Assembly (NCBI GenBank): GCA_008360975.2
Contig: CM039211.1
Span: 70,763,965-70,827,964 of the forward strand
Reading direction: 5' to 3'
Source: Lichenostomus cassidix
Taxonomy: Eukaryota > Chordata > Aves > Passeriformes > Meliphagidae
DNA length: 64,000 bases
How positions within the stretch are numbered: position 1 is the first letter of the stretch; each line of letters opens with the position of its first letter. The position numbers were made by a program, and so were the translations under genes. This document shows, piece by piece, positions 53,251 through 63,991 of this stretch. The notes under the pieces were generated by a model. It worked only from the letters and a program-made list of their open reading frames with translations, was not told the origin of the DNA and made no database searches.

Positions 53251-53570
53251 TCATATAATCACAGAATCATTTATGTTGGAAAAGACCTCTGAGTTCGTCC
53301 AATCCACCCATTAATGCAACACTGCCAAATCCACCACTAAACTACGTTCTGAAGTGCCACATCTACAAGTTTTTTAACATTTTATGGGAACAGTGACTCC
53401 AATAGTGTCCTCAGCAGCCTGTTCCAGTGCCTGACCACCCTTTCAGCGAAGACATTTTTACTAATATCCAATCCAAACCTTCCCTGATGCAACTTGAGGA
53501 CTTTTTTTCCCATTCTATGGCTTGTTATCCCAAACAGGGAAAACAGGGAAAAGCTCTTCATTTTGATGGA
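53251..53570 (-). mobile_element. CR1: CR1 LINE 3' region, older subfamily
   Basis: The plus strand reads AATCACAGAATCATTTATG, TTGGAAAAGACCTCTGAG, AACACTGCCAAATCCACC, AAGTGCCACATCTACAAG, AGCAGCCTGTTCCAGTGCC, GACCACCCTTTCAGCGAAG, and TAATATCCAATCCAAACC. This GGAAAAGACCTC type is a different, generally older CR1 group than the GGGTTGGAAGG copies. About 320 bp, pointing left. Confidence 0.92.
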
Positions 53571-53574
53571 TAGG

Positions 53575-56500
53575 ACTGTGTCCAGCAAAGGTTGAGCTGA
53601 CTGCCCCTATATTGCCAGCTGCCTTTCTTACAGCCAAAGGCATTCACTTTGAATCCTGTAAATATTTGAATCCTGTTTTGAGAAACATGCAGGCCAAACC
53701 ACTAACCCAAGCACATATCCATTACATCTATGTAATTTGTCAGCTATTAATTTGTCCCTTGGACAAGCATTGCATCAACAGGCATGGTGGCAGAGACTTC
53801 CTGCAGGCTGGTATGAGGATCTCTCTGAGAGTCAAATGTTATTGTTCAGGTCACAGCTCAAACACTTGGCTATTACAGCACTGGCTAAGGTTGAAAGCAT
53901 GAGAAAAAAAACCAGGAAAAATCAATCTTTCTGGACTCTTAAGACAAGCAGTGCTGTCGTTATTTGTTCACATAATACATGTCATGGAATATCTTTTTAA
54001 AAGAAAATAAAAAAGTGTTCCAAGGCCTTTTACCCTTCTTCTCTTTCTTCAGATCTTTACGCTTATAAGCTGCCTATCATATTCTTGCCACTGAGTGGTG
54101 ACGTTTCTGAAAGAAGTGGAAAAACCAGGTTCAATTCAAAATCAATTCATTCTGAAAAAAATGTTGAAGGCTAGGGTTTGTGAGGAACCAGTGTGACCTT
54201 TTGTGGCCACAGATTCAATGTGGCTATGTTTCAGGTCTAAACATTGCACAGTAAATGCAAAAGTTAAGTGAAAATCCTTGTCATTACAACCTCCTGTTTC
54301 TATCTCCCTCAACATCAAACATTCTGCTTTCTTGAAGAATTTTAACTAAAAGTGAATTACTCAAAAGTATAATGTTGAAACCTTTTCTTCTGAAAACATA
54401 AACATTTTAACCATCATGTGTGGTCCCTGTCCCAAATGTATTCACTGGAGTTACCCATTTGATTTGGCCAGGATCCCACTGGAATTCACAACTAGTTGCG
54501 AATTCACAACTGGAATTCACAACTGGAATTCTCTGTCACAAACCAGCATTTTTCATCCAACCAAACTGTGCATCTTACTTTCTGCTCTAAATCCCTGGCC
54601 AGGAAACCCTCTTTTCACCAGCCTACACAGTTAATAAGTAACACAGTGCAGAAATGCAAAAGGAGAATTTCATTTCAACACCATTACTCTTAAATCCATT
54701 TGGAAATCTTCAGAAGTAGATGGACAAACCTCAGTCTGACTTCATGGCAGGAAATTCTGCAAGGTCAGTTTTGCTGACCTTCTAGACTACAAGACCACAG
54801 AATAAATAATTATCATGAAGGTGTTACAATTAATTATATTCCTCCTTCGCCTCCCCTTGCAAGACAGGTCTTATAAGAGTTTTCCATGTTTTCCTTTTGG
54901 CCTAGGTACTCTGTGATACTTTTTTGCTAGTTTCACATAACAGCATTTTTTGTGACCAGGACAGGATCTAGCATGAATGGCCGTGGATTTAGGCAGGATT
55001 AGCAGACTGGGGCAAGGAGAAGACAAATCTTTGCAGTGTGAATTTACGGCCAGAAGACCCTGATTGCCATGGAAATATAGCACATGGCCCAGCAATGCAC
55101 ATCTCATCCTCAGCTGCTCCAGTCTCTGAAGGAATCTCATTACAGGCACTCCGATATTCCTTCCCTTCCCCTCATAACCTGGACTTTGCTTTAGGAAGGA
55201 AGGAATGGACAGGAAGGAAAACGAAGTTTTAGTACTGCAGAAAATAATAGCATTGTCCAGTGATTTTGTAATGTGGTTTGTGTCTAGATTTTAGTAGAGG
55301 GGGGGTGGAGAGTAGGGGATTGTAAAATTAATTTGCTGTTTTTTTTTTTTTTAAGGGAAAATCATTTAATAGTCTTGACCAAAAAAAAAAAAAATAGACA
55401 AAACCAGAGAGATTGATCTGGCCCAAATTAGATACTTCTCACCTGGTTAGTCATTCAGGTGTGACATGAATCACAGCTTAAAGTCTGTTCTGAGCCAGGA
55501 AGAAACATGTTCTTATTTGATCCAATGGAACTGCAAATTATTTGGGGTTGTGAAAGTAATCTGATGCAGCATCACTGAACACTTGTTCTTATGCAATTCC
55601 CTATTGACCCTGGTTAGATTAGACTGACATTTTCTGTGACTGCTGCAGTAATTTCTACACCCTTACAGGAAAACCCTAAGCTAATACCAGCTATTTTAAA
55701 AATATATCTCTCATGCATTTTCCTATGTAAAAAAAATCTAGATTCAATTTACGTTTGAATAATTTCTGCAGGTTTTTATAATCTTTCTTTTTATGAGGAT
55801 TACTGATATCTGTCTAGTCTTTCTCTTCTTTTTGGAATTTTATTATTTTTTCACATTTTAGATCCAGAATATTCTTGTGACATAGAAGATGTTCCTCCAG
55901 GTAATTTCATTTCTGCTTTAGGCAAATGTTTGCGAAAAAGATAAACATTCTTGATGCAGTTGCTTAGCTGCAAAGCCAGCAAAGCAAATATTTTCGACTA
56001 CTGTTTCCAACTTGTAACTTCATTATTTCACAGATATAATGCTAAATAACTGAATCAATACCTCATTTCATGTAAGAATCACTATGGAATCAGGGTGCTG
56101 TCTGAAGGTTAGACTTTGAAGTTGTTCTTCTCTACTACAGACTGTACTCTTTTGACTTTATCTTGTCAAAAGCATGACTGATGAGTGGGTTAAAGCATCT
56201 TTACATCAGGAAATGTTTTTAAAGAGATGGCCTTAGGATCTGACTGAATTGGATACTCAAAGCCACATGATCTTGCATCAGTCAGCAATAGCTCTGGGTC
56301 TAATTTGAAGAGAATGTGGAAGTGCTAAATCCTTAGCATCAGTCTTCAAGATGAATAAGTTCAGGTCAATTGCTCAAAGCATTTTTCAGAGATCTGACAA
56401 TTTTCTAAATTGTCCATCATCTTTAAAAGTTCTTTGATTGCAACGCTCAGCTGAAGACATAGATGGCCATAAGATGGTTGTGAAAAGCAGACATTTCTAC

Positions 56501-59500
56501 ATCAATTTCTCATGGATATCCACTGATTTTTGTAAGGGGAAAAAAAATCTAGGAATTGTGGTGACATTTTCACAAGAAATGAAATTCTCCTCAATTTTTT
56601 TTAAGTAACAACAACAAATATATCAATTATCATCTGCTCACTGCAGATGGTTGTTTAAAAAAATTACATGTAAAAGGAGCTGCAAATGTACATTTTAGAC
56701 TTTCTTTTAAGCAAATGGAAAATTAGTGGTGTTCAACTCTTGTTTTACCACTGTTAGTGATTTCTATTGCTTTGTGAGCACAAATTAACTATCAGTCCAG
56801 TGGAGACAGCCTCCATATCTTTTGCCTATCTGTTTACCTCAGTAAGGTATTTTCATTTATGTGCTTGGTATTAAATTTCCACTTGACACTCAAATTCAGT
56901 TCTTCATCAGGACACAGGCACTGACCATACTAGGGACTGAGCAAATAAACTTAATTCTTGGTAACCTTTGCAAATCTCCCCAATACTATATTACTTTGTC
57001 TCTAACAGCAATATTTTATCCTGAGAACACTCAACCGACATGAGATGACTAGTCAATACAGAAGGAGTGAGTTAAGAAGTGAAGACCAGGACTCTGCTTT
57101 CAGTGTTCTATTTTTCTCTGCTGAAGACAGATTCCAGAAATCTGAAGGGAACCAGAAAGAAATCTGGAGAGCTAAATGCAAATCAAGGAAGAAGCAGAAA
57201 AAGGTATATATTTATTTGTGCATGTTTACACATATGGCTGCAAAAAAGAACGGTAAATTAAGGAGAAAAACACCTCACAACCAAACAAAAATATTACTGA
57301 TTCACAGAACTGGAACAATCTCCTGAGCCAAAGTAGCCAAAGATTGTGTTTTGCTAAATGTCTCTTTTTAGATACATGGACAGAATACTGGAATTAAGCT
57401 CTGAAAATTGCCTTTTGCCTAAGCTGAATATGAGTTTGCAACACTGGAATAAAAGGGTCATGAAAATGTGTTCCAAGTGCAGTAAAGAATGTTGTTTGTC
57501 CTAGCAGCACACATTGCTTCGCACCATTTTTGAGTGCAGCGCACATTTATTCTGGTTGTACAGTTTTCACATCTAAACATACACTCAGATCCAGACTGCA
57601 GGCAGACAGGGAACACCGTCTTAAGTTTCTGGCAGAGAAAATTGCAAGAAATCTCTCCTTCCTCCTTTCATCTCCATGCAGTTGTGGTCTGCTGAGATTC
57701 AGGAATTCTGTCCAGGCTGCTGAAGTGAGCATTTGACTGAAGGAAGGCAGAGGAAGAATTTATAATGGATTTATAAAGATTTGGACTGCAATGGAATTTT
57801 TTTTCAGGAATCATTTGGTGAAGCAAGCACGTGTTGAAATATATGAGGTATCCAAGTGTCTTATGCATAATCTACAGAATAATGTTTCACGCTTCCATCT
57901 TTTACTTGAGTTACTTTTTAAAGAAAAATATTAATCATGCAAAGAGAAGAGGATTTACTTGAGATGTTTTTCAAAGAAAAAGTTACTGGATGCAATGAGA
58001 GGGAAATGATATGTCAGAAAATGGGAGTGGTGTATCACTGTGGTTGTTTTTCCTGGAATATGTGATTAATTTTGAGGGTTTAGTAAATTTGAAGTTTATT
58101 AGGAAGGTTTGTCAAACAATCTCATTACAGGAAATATTGCAGAGTATCTTTATTAAACTAATGGCATTGATCTTCCCCATGTCAATATTAATTCAGGGAA
58201 AACTTTACACTTTTGCAGAATATGAACTGATTGAAAAAAATAATGGGAGTTTCAGGGAGCCTTTTTTTTTCAACTCCTTTCCAGTGTGCTAAAAGGAGGG
58301 CTTCATGGATGAGCAGATTATTTTTACTTGGTCAGAGGAACACTTAAAGTGAGAGACCCATGAAACAGGAATCTTAAAACAGGAATGACAGCTGAATAAA
58401 GAGGATTTAGTTTCATCATGTGTTGTGATCTGCCACGTGGACAATGCATAACAAAAACTTGAGTCTGGAGAGCTGCATATGAAGGGGGTAACAAGGAGAA
58501 ATGAGCGTGCAGAGGGAGAAAAATTAAAAATCTTAAATGGCCAGTGGGTAGGAAGAGCTGTAAGAACACATTTAGCTAATTAGACATAACAAGTTCTCTT
58601 ATTGCCTGCTAACCTCACTCAAATTACCTCATTTTTGCTGGAGGCTAAGATCATGGACTTGGGTGGTTTCCGTGGTAACTTGTCCATGCATCTGTGGTTA
58701 ACTTGTCCTGTTGGCAAGCTCCCTGTCCAGAGGGCACTTTCTGTGGATAACCCTTCCATGGTTCCAGTCCATGGACTTTGATTTGTAATTAAGACTGACC
58801 ACCCCAGCTAGCAGCTGGCAGAATATTAATTTAGTGTAATAGCCCCAAACTTGCTTACTTACATCTCCAAGACATGTTGGATTCTTTACTAACAGAAACT
58901 TAAGCAATGGTGATGCTTGGGGGTTATGAGTAGAGTTCGTTCTAGAATTTTAATGTATTTTTTTCTGAAGCTACAAGGACTCCTCATTTTGTTGTTGCCT
59001 CAAAGGAAAGGATATAATAAACAGAGAAGAGGGAAGCAAAAGTGTGAAGGTGGAAGGGTGGCGGAGGGGAGGAAGACAGATTACATCTTTATTATGCTAG
59101 CTTGAGGGTAGAATGAGAAAATAGAGTCTTAACAAACAAAATGGAAGAAATTCCTTGCTAGAAGCATCTGTTTAACCTCTTCTATCCATGATGTATCCTT
59201 CCAATTATGCAGATACTCCTGATGTATAAAAGCTGCTATGTTAATACACCCTGTGAGCTCAAATCATGATCATAACTGATAAACTCGTATTCTTACCCAG
59301 AAAAACAGACTTTTCGGCCCACTACTGACAAAGCTGTAGCTCTGTTTACCCAGCAGCACGTGTGAATATGCATCTACACACACAAACACACACAGACAGC
59401 AAATGCCTCTGAGATCAGGTCAAGCCTCTCCGTTACACCTGGCAGAAAAGGTTGACCTAACAGCAAAACTTGGATGTGGATGCTGACAAAAAAACATTCT

Positions 59501-59965
59501 AAGGAGTCCCTTCAGTACTGGGAGGCATTCAGCATCAGCTTCTCTGCAGATTAGAAAAGGATTCTGACATTTATTTTTTTTCCCATGTTTCATGCAGCTG
59601 ATTCATTCCAAACCTTCAGTCTGGCCAAACTCTGGAAATGGCAATGAAAAGGTGAAAATACAGAATGTGTCAAAGCTGCAAGCCAGGATGCCCTTTTCTC
59701 AAGGTTTTCCAGAAAATTTTTAAGGGGAAAAATGGTGGACTGTAACCAGCCAAGTGAACCACTGCATCCACACCCCTCCATAGGGAAAAGAGTGAAAATG
59801 GCAAAAAAGGTTGAAAATGAAAAACAGGAAACAGGTAACACAGAAGATACAATAAATACATAAATAACACTAGGAGAATAATACATTAAGTTGTATATTC
59901 AAATAATACATTAAAATATAAATAGTATTAAGGGTGAGGGGAAAAAGAAATGGTTTCTCAGGAGA
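53575..59965. other. RIT2 intronic DNA, mostly unique
   Basis: No exon or CR1 was recognised. It contains the small tandem repeat at 54481-54529 and T/A homopolymers near 55339-55353 and 55381-55394. The rest is AT-rich unique sequence. Confidence 0.5.
54478..54529. repeat. Short tandem repeat, unit about 13 bp
   Basis: The unit (T)GGAATTCACAAC recurs three to four times, the first two copies separated by TAGTTGCG. Three are near-identical AATTCACAACT words. Confidence 0.85.
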
Positions 59966-59969
59966 AATT

Positions 59970-60029
59970 TGATCTGGCTGATTAAATACCAGTATCTGAT
60001 CAGATACTGGTACTTAATCAGCCAGATCA
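59970..60029. repeat. 60-bp near-perfect palindrome
   Basis: The left arm (59970-59999) and right arm (60000-60029) are reverse complements with a single mismatch (A at 59986 versus the G expected) and no spacer; the centre is TGATCA. Each arm contains GGCTGATTAA, TACCAGTATC. A tandem ACTGATAATC doublet follows at 60029-60048. The palindrome lies about 110 bp before a CR1 that carries a solo LTR. Confidence 0.95.
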
Positions 60030-60137
60030 CTGATAATCACTGATAATCACGGTGACTGTTTCATAAATCTGGAACTTGTGCAGGTTGACTTCCATGCCTG
60101 AACAAGCAACACCACAGCTCAGATTATGGAGTGAAAA

Positions 60138-60446
60138 TCTCAGAATCATCATGGAATGGTTTGGGTTGGAAGGGACTGAAAAGATCACTTTGTTCCAACC
60201 CCTGCCACAGGCAAGACACTTTCCACTAGACCAGGTTGGTCCAAGACCATCAACCCTTTTTTTGATGCCGCCCAGGACACATTTGGGACTTTCTGGGCTG
60301 CCAGTGCACGTGGCTGGATCATGTGCAGCTTCTAATCAACCAACACCCCTGAGTCCTTCTCCCCAGGGCTGCTCCCCATCCATTTTCTGCTCGGCCTGTA
60401 TTTCTGTGTTGGATTACTCCTGACCCTTGGCCTTGTGGAACTCCAT
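60138..60446 (-). mobile_element. CR1: CR1 LINE, 3' part (left half of a copy split by an LTR)
   Basis: The plus strand begins TGGAATGGTTTGGGTTGGAAGGG (element 3' end), then after an internal deletion continues GATGCCGCCCAGGACACAT, CTTTCTGGGCTGCCAGTGCA, CCTGAGTCCTTCTCCCCAGG, and CCTTGGCCTTGTGGAACTCCAT. It stops exactly at the LTR insertion point, and the same element resumes at 60709. Confidence 0.93.
60441..60446. repeat. Left target-site duplication CTCCAT
   Basis: CTCCAT immediately precedes the LTR TG end. The uninterrupted CR1 would read GGAACTCCATGAGTTTCACA, so one copy of CTCCAT is ancestral and one was made on integration. Confidence 0.88.
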
Positions 60447-60708
60447 TGTCGCTGTTGAGCCGCTAGCAGAGTAAAGAAGCACCAGTTCTCAGTGGCAAGA
60501 AGGAAAGACCTTTATTGTTTTGATTTCATCATATAAATAGAGTTTTCAAAGGTCACTCAGATTGGTCAGTCAGAAACCTCCCCCTAGGCCTGATTGGCGA
60601 GGCCTGCACCGTCCAAGTCTTGGGACACTGTTCCAATAACATCCAAACTTTATCTTTATTTATAAAACACAAAAACAATTCTCATGGGAAAAGCCTGTGC
60701 TAGCCACA
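60447..60708 (-). mobile_element. Solo LTR of an ERVK-like avian retrovirus, inserted in a CR1
   Basis: This 262-bp insert begins TGTCGCTGTTGAG and ends CTAGCCACA (TG...CA on either strand). It is flanked by a perfect 6-bp duplication CTCCAT at 60441-60446 and 60709-60714. Minus-strand reading gives a TATA-like CTATTTATATG (plus 60530-60540) and AATAAAGG (plus 60511-60516), then CTTCTTTACTCTG near the end, so it is oriented left. Six-bp duplications are typical of alpha/betaretrovirus-like (ERVK) integrases. No internal genes are present, so it arose by LTR-LTR recombination. Confidence 0.88.
60511..60516 (-). promoter_or_regulatory. Solo LTR polyadenylation signal AATAAA
   Basis: Minus-strand AATAAAGG lies about 65 nt before the LTR end. 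A TATA-like box sits only about 20 nt upstream of it, the compact arrangement seen in some beta-like retroviral LTRs. Confidence 0.6.
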
Positions 60709-60714
60709 CTCCAT
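60709..60714. repeat. Right target-site duplication CTCCAT
   Basis: CTCCAT immediately follows the LTR CA end and leads straight into CR1 sequence (GAGTTTCACACAGTCCCAGC). Confidence 0.88.
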
Positions 60715-60825
60715 GAGTTTCACACAGTCCCAGCTCTCCAGCCTGTCCAGGTCCCTCTGGATGGAATCCCTTCCCTCCAGTGTGTGACCACACAGCTTGG
60801 TGTCAACAACAGAGTTGTAACATTC
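60709..60825 (-). mobile_element. CR1: CR1 LINE, right half of the LTR-split copy
   Basis: It continues the ORF2 complement: CCCAGCTCTCCAGCCTGTCC, AGGTCCCTCTGGATGGAATC, and CCACACAGCTTGGTGTCAAC. It is contiguous with the half ending at 60446 once the LTR and one CTCCAT are removed. Confidence 0.93.
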
Positions 60826-60829
60826 AGGT

Positions 60830-61280
60830 AGGACAATGACAAAGATAGACAATAGCTCATTTTTTTTTTTCTCAGGAAGCTTGCTTACTTTTTCTTTATT
60901 TTCTTAAACACATAAATGAACCTAGATTTGGGGGAATAAAATTGCTGGTGCTAAAAATCAACAGCTGGTGAAAAACACTAAGTGCTTGAAGCCTTAACAG
61001 TTTCTGTCACTACCAATTCAGGACATGTTATCACCCCACTATTTTTTTTACCTCTAGAAATAAAATAAGTGTTATTAAATGGTTTGGAAAATGACAACTG
61101 CCTGCGGTAAAGTTTTGTTGTATGTGGTGAAAGGAATATTAATAAGAGTATAGGTAGAATACCTTTGAGAAAAAGATGTGCAAAAGTAAATGTAGATTCT
61201 GTTTCAGAAAGAAGAAGCAGTTGCTATGGTTGACACGAATTTTTCAAGGTGGAATTAAATATTTTCCACTAAAAGCTGAA
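60830..61280. other. RIT2 intronic DNA between two CR1 copies
   Basis: Nothing was recognised apart from a T10 run near 60860. Confidence 0.5.
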
Positions 61281-61282
61281 TA

Positions 61283-61800
61283 GAAATCAGAGAATTATAG
61301 AATAGTTTTATGTGGAAGAAATCTCTGTACGTCGTCTCGTGCAAACTCCTGCTCATAGTAGGTCCATCAGAGACAGATCATCCATGTCATGTACAGCCAA
61401 GTTTTGAACTCCTTTCTCCTATAGAATCCCACAGTCTTTCTGGGGGCATTTTCCACTGGCTGATGACTCTTATTGTGAAAAAAACAAACAAAACCTAAAA
61501 AACAACCCTCATACTTAATCAGATTTTCTTGTCCTGCAATTTTTTTTCCTCATCGTTCCATTGTGCATCTCCAAGAAAAAATCTGGTTTTGTCTTCATTC
61601 TAAGATGAATGAGGTTCCCTTCAATTCATCAGGCTGAACAAATCCACAAGCTCAGATCTCTCGTTCTTTTCTGTTCCTTTTTTGTGCTTTACTCCAAGAC
61701 CATCCTGGGGACTTCTGGAGCTTACTGCAGTAACTCAAATTATTTCTTGAACTATAAAGCCCTAAACAGGCACAGTACTTCAGATACACTTGTTTGGCTA
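61283..61800 (-). mobile_element. CR1: Old, diverged CR1 LINE (about 500 bp)
   Basis: The plus strand starts AATTATAGAATAGTTTTATG, then GTACAGCCAAGTTTTGAACT, ATCAGATTTTCTTGTCCTGC, CATCAGGCTGAACAAATCCA, GTTCTTTTCTGTTCC, and AGGCACAGTACTTCAGATAC. These occur in the order of the complement of a long CR1 3' region (Leu-Phe-Ser-Leu-E-rich end of ORF2, then UTR). It is more diverged than most copies here and points left. Confidence 0.75.
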
Positions 61801-61804
61801 CAAG

Positions 61805-63030
61805 AACATTGTGTGAGGTTGATATGAAAACATTCTTAGAGTGAAAGAAAACATAATCCACTTTTATCCACTGAGTCACTCATCTGGTCATGAAGACCAT
61901 CATGGGACTCAGGTTCTCAGACATGATTTTCCCTTTGTAAATCCGTGTTAGATGTTCCCAGGCACTTTCTCATCCTTCATGTGCCTGGACATGGCATTTT
62001 GGTAGGGTCTGCTTCCTAAACACATCATCCTTTTCTTCTAAAGGAACAGATCCTGAAAACATTTATCAGAGCAATTGATTTAACTTTAAACTACTTAGGT
62101 AAACTGAGTATACACTCACCAGCTGAGACCCTTCAAACTCACTGAAGCTTCTTTCAAGGCTGCTCAAATGCTCAAGCCTGTTCAAGTGTGCATGAAAATG
62201 TAACTGATGGGTCAAGATGAGCATAATAACAGCTATCTTTGTCCCATGTAAGTAAATACAAGCAAAAGTTTATATAAATTAAACATTTTGGGTCACAACC
62301 CGAGTTTTTGCACCTGCTGGATTTCTGCTTTACCTCTTTCTGGGTTTGCTTTTATTTTTCTAACCACTTTTCATGCTTTAAAAACTTGAGGGCAGGCCTT
62401 GATAACATGAGAAAGAAGACCTCCCAGTCTAAGACATAGAAAAAGAGACTAGACACACTCAACTTTCCTGCTATATGGACAAGAACAGATAAAGCAAAAT
62501 CACTGAAGTAAATGAAAAAAATTCTGTTGCACCTTAGTTCAGATCCTAAAGAAACAGCCTGGTAACAAGAAGTGATCCATCTCTGAGCAGGTGTTGTACA
62601 TGTATATACTAAATATAAACCAGTAGGAACACGGGGACAGTGAAAGAAGGGAACAACTTAGACCACAGATGGCTAAAAATTATCCAAGAGAATATTTGTG
62701 TTTTATCCAGAATAACTGCACCTTTTCGTCATATATAGCTCAGGACACTGAGATCTACCCACAGAAAAAAAACAAACAAACAGTGGTTTGGCTTTGTTTT
62801 CCTATGTAGATTTGACATTTATGGCAATGGTTATTTTTCTCTGATGTCTCTGGTGAAAGATAAATGATTTTGATCTACATCCACTGTTCAATACCACTTT
62901 CATTCTGGAACACAACTGAACTTTGGACTCTCTAATGTGATGGAGGGACACACTGCAGACTGCAAAAAAAGCTGTACCCATGGGATGAGAAAGTAGCTTA
63001 TATTAAAATTCCACTACAGGTCATCCACAG
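61805..63030. other. RIT2 intronic DNA
   Basis: No exon or repeat was recognised in this 1.2 kb, which immediately follows (in minus-strand sense) the disabled coding remnant. No poly(A)-like tract lies just beyond the remnant's end. Confidence 0.45.
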
Positions 63031-63036
63031 AAGAAT

Positions 63037-63991
63037 TTAAGAGTTTTCAATTTCTTTGTTCTTTGAGGGATTAGGTGGCTGATGTTGACTCACTTCCTTT
63101 TCAGTTACTAGTGTTCCCTGTATTGGTAAGCCAGGCAGTTCTGTGAAATCAATAAGGCTACTCATAGAAAATACAAATGTTAAATTCTGCCCATCAGTTT
63201 TATAAGTTCTCTTGTCTTGGGTAAGGGTCCTTTGAGCTTTATTGGGTGCAGCCCGAAAAAAAGGTTTTCTAAGCTGGTTGTCTGACATTCTTCCTACTGG
63301 AGAGGAGAGGAGAGGAGAGGAGAGGAGAGGAGAGGAGAGGAGAGAAGAGAAGAGAAGAGAAGAGAAGAGAAGAGAAGAGAAGAGAAGAGAAGAGAAGAGA
63401 AGAGAAGAGAAGAGAAGAGATGTTTGTTCTCCATTTAATTCTCAGTGAACCATGTCCTGGAGGTTCTGTACTGCCATGAGTTGCTCAGTAATATGGCCAA
63501 ACTTCCAGGCAAAATGTGTTCCTTGCCAGGAAACCACCATTGATATTTCTCCATCATTGTCCTTTATTTTAAAGGGTTCCTCCCTTCGACTCTTTATGTT
63601 CTTTTGTTTCTTATCAGCATATGCCTGTACTTTTTTCACACATCTACTTTCATTTATCCAGGCTAAAGAAATTAAATTGTCTCTAATTTTCTCTGATAGG
63701 ACCAGCCTGATACACATGCTCTGCATCTGTTCCAATTTGAACTTGCCATCATCATCCATAAGCAACAACACTTAATCTTAACTGAGTTTTCACTTCTATC
63801 TTTTATAATATCTCCAATGCTTCCATGTCCTTCACAAAAAAATCACTTCGAACACCTCTTGAAATGACATTTATTTTATGCACAATTTCATGATGTTTGT
63901 AGTTTATAATCACCCTGCAAGTGGCTGATATATCCAAGATTTCTCTCCTGCCTCCCAGTTGATATGTTATAGTAAACAGCCTTACTATTAG
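63037..63991 (-). pseudogene. Disabled protein-coding remnant of unknown family
   Basis: Three adjacent minus-strand blocks look like pieces of one polypeptide. Block A (about 63991-63803) is open for about 60 codons and holds alternating hydrophobic, strand-like segments, then DFFVKDMEALEIL, and is cut by TAA at 63803-63805. Block B (63768-63445) is in another frame, about 108 codons: KFKLEQMQSMCIRLVLSEKI and later GEISMVVSWQGTHFAWKFGH, ending at TGA 63442-63444. Block C (63441-63037) is in the same frame as B, spans the 120-bp microsatellite without a stop, then [20 protein letters not shown] to TAA after KEIENS. The residue mix is protein-like rather than compositional. I do not recognise the family. 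Two stops and one frameshift argue for a pseudogene or retrocopy. No poly(A) tail or introns are visible; separate real exons remain possible. Confidence 0.4.
63301..63420. repeat. Compound pentanucleotide microsatellite (AGAGG)8(AGAGA)16
   Basis: Eight perfect AGAGG units (63301-63340) are followed by sixteen perfect AGAGA units (63341-63420), 120 bp without interruption. The whole array is all-purine on the plus strand. Its length is a multiple of three, so it does not shift the minus-strand frame of the coding remnant it lies in. The Glu/Arg/Lys-rich plus-strand frame here is compositional. Confidence 0.97.

Noticed and set aside
63242..63448. Plus-strand Glu/Arg/Lys-rich 68-codon frame
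   Set aside because: It is the direct translation of the AGAGG/AGAGA microsatellite.
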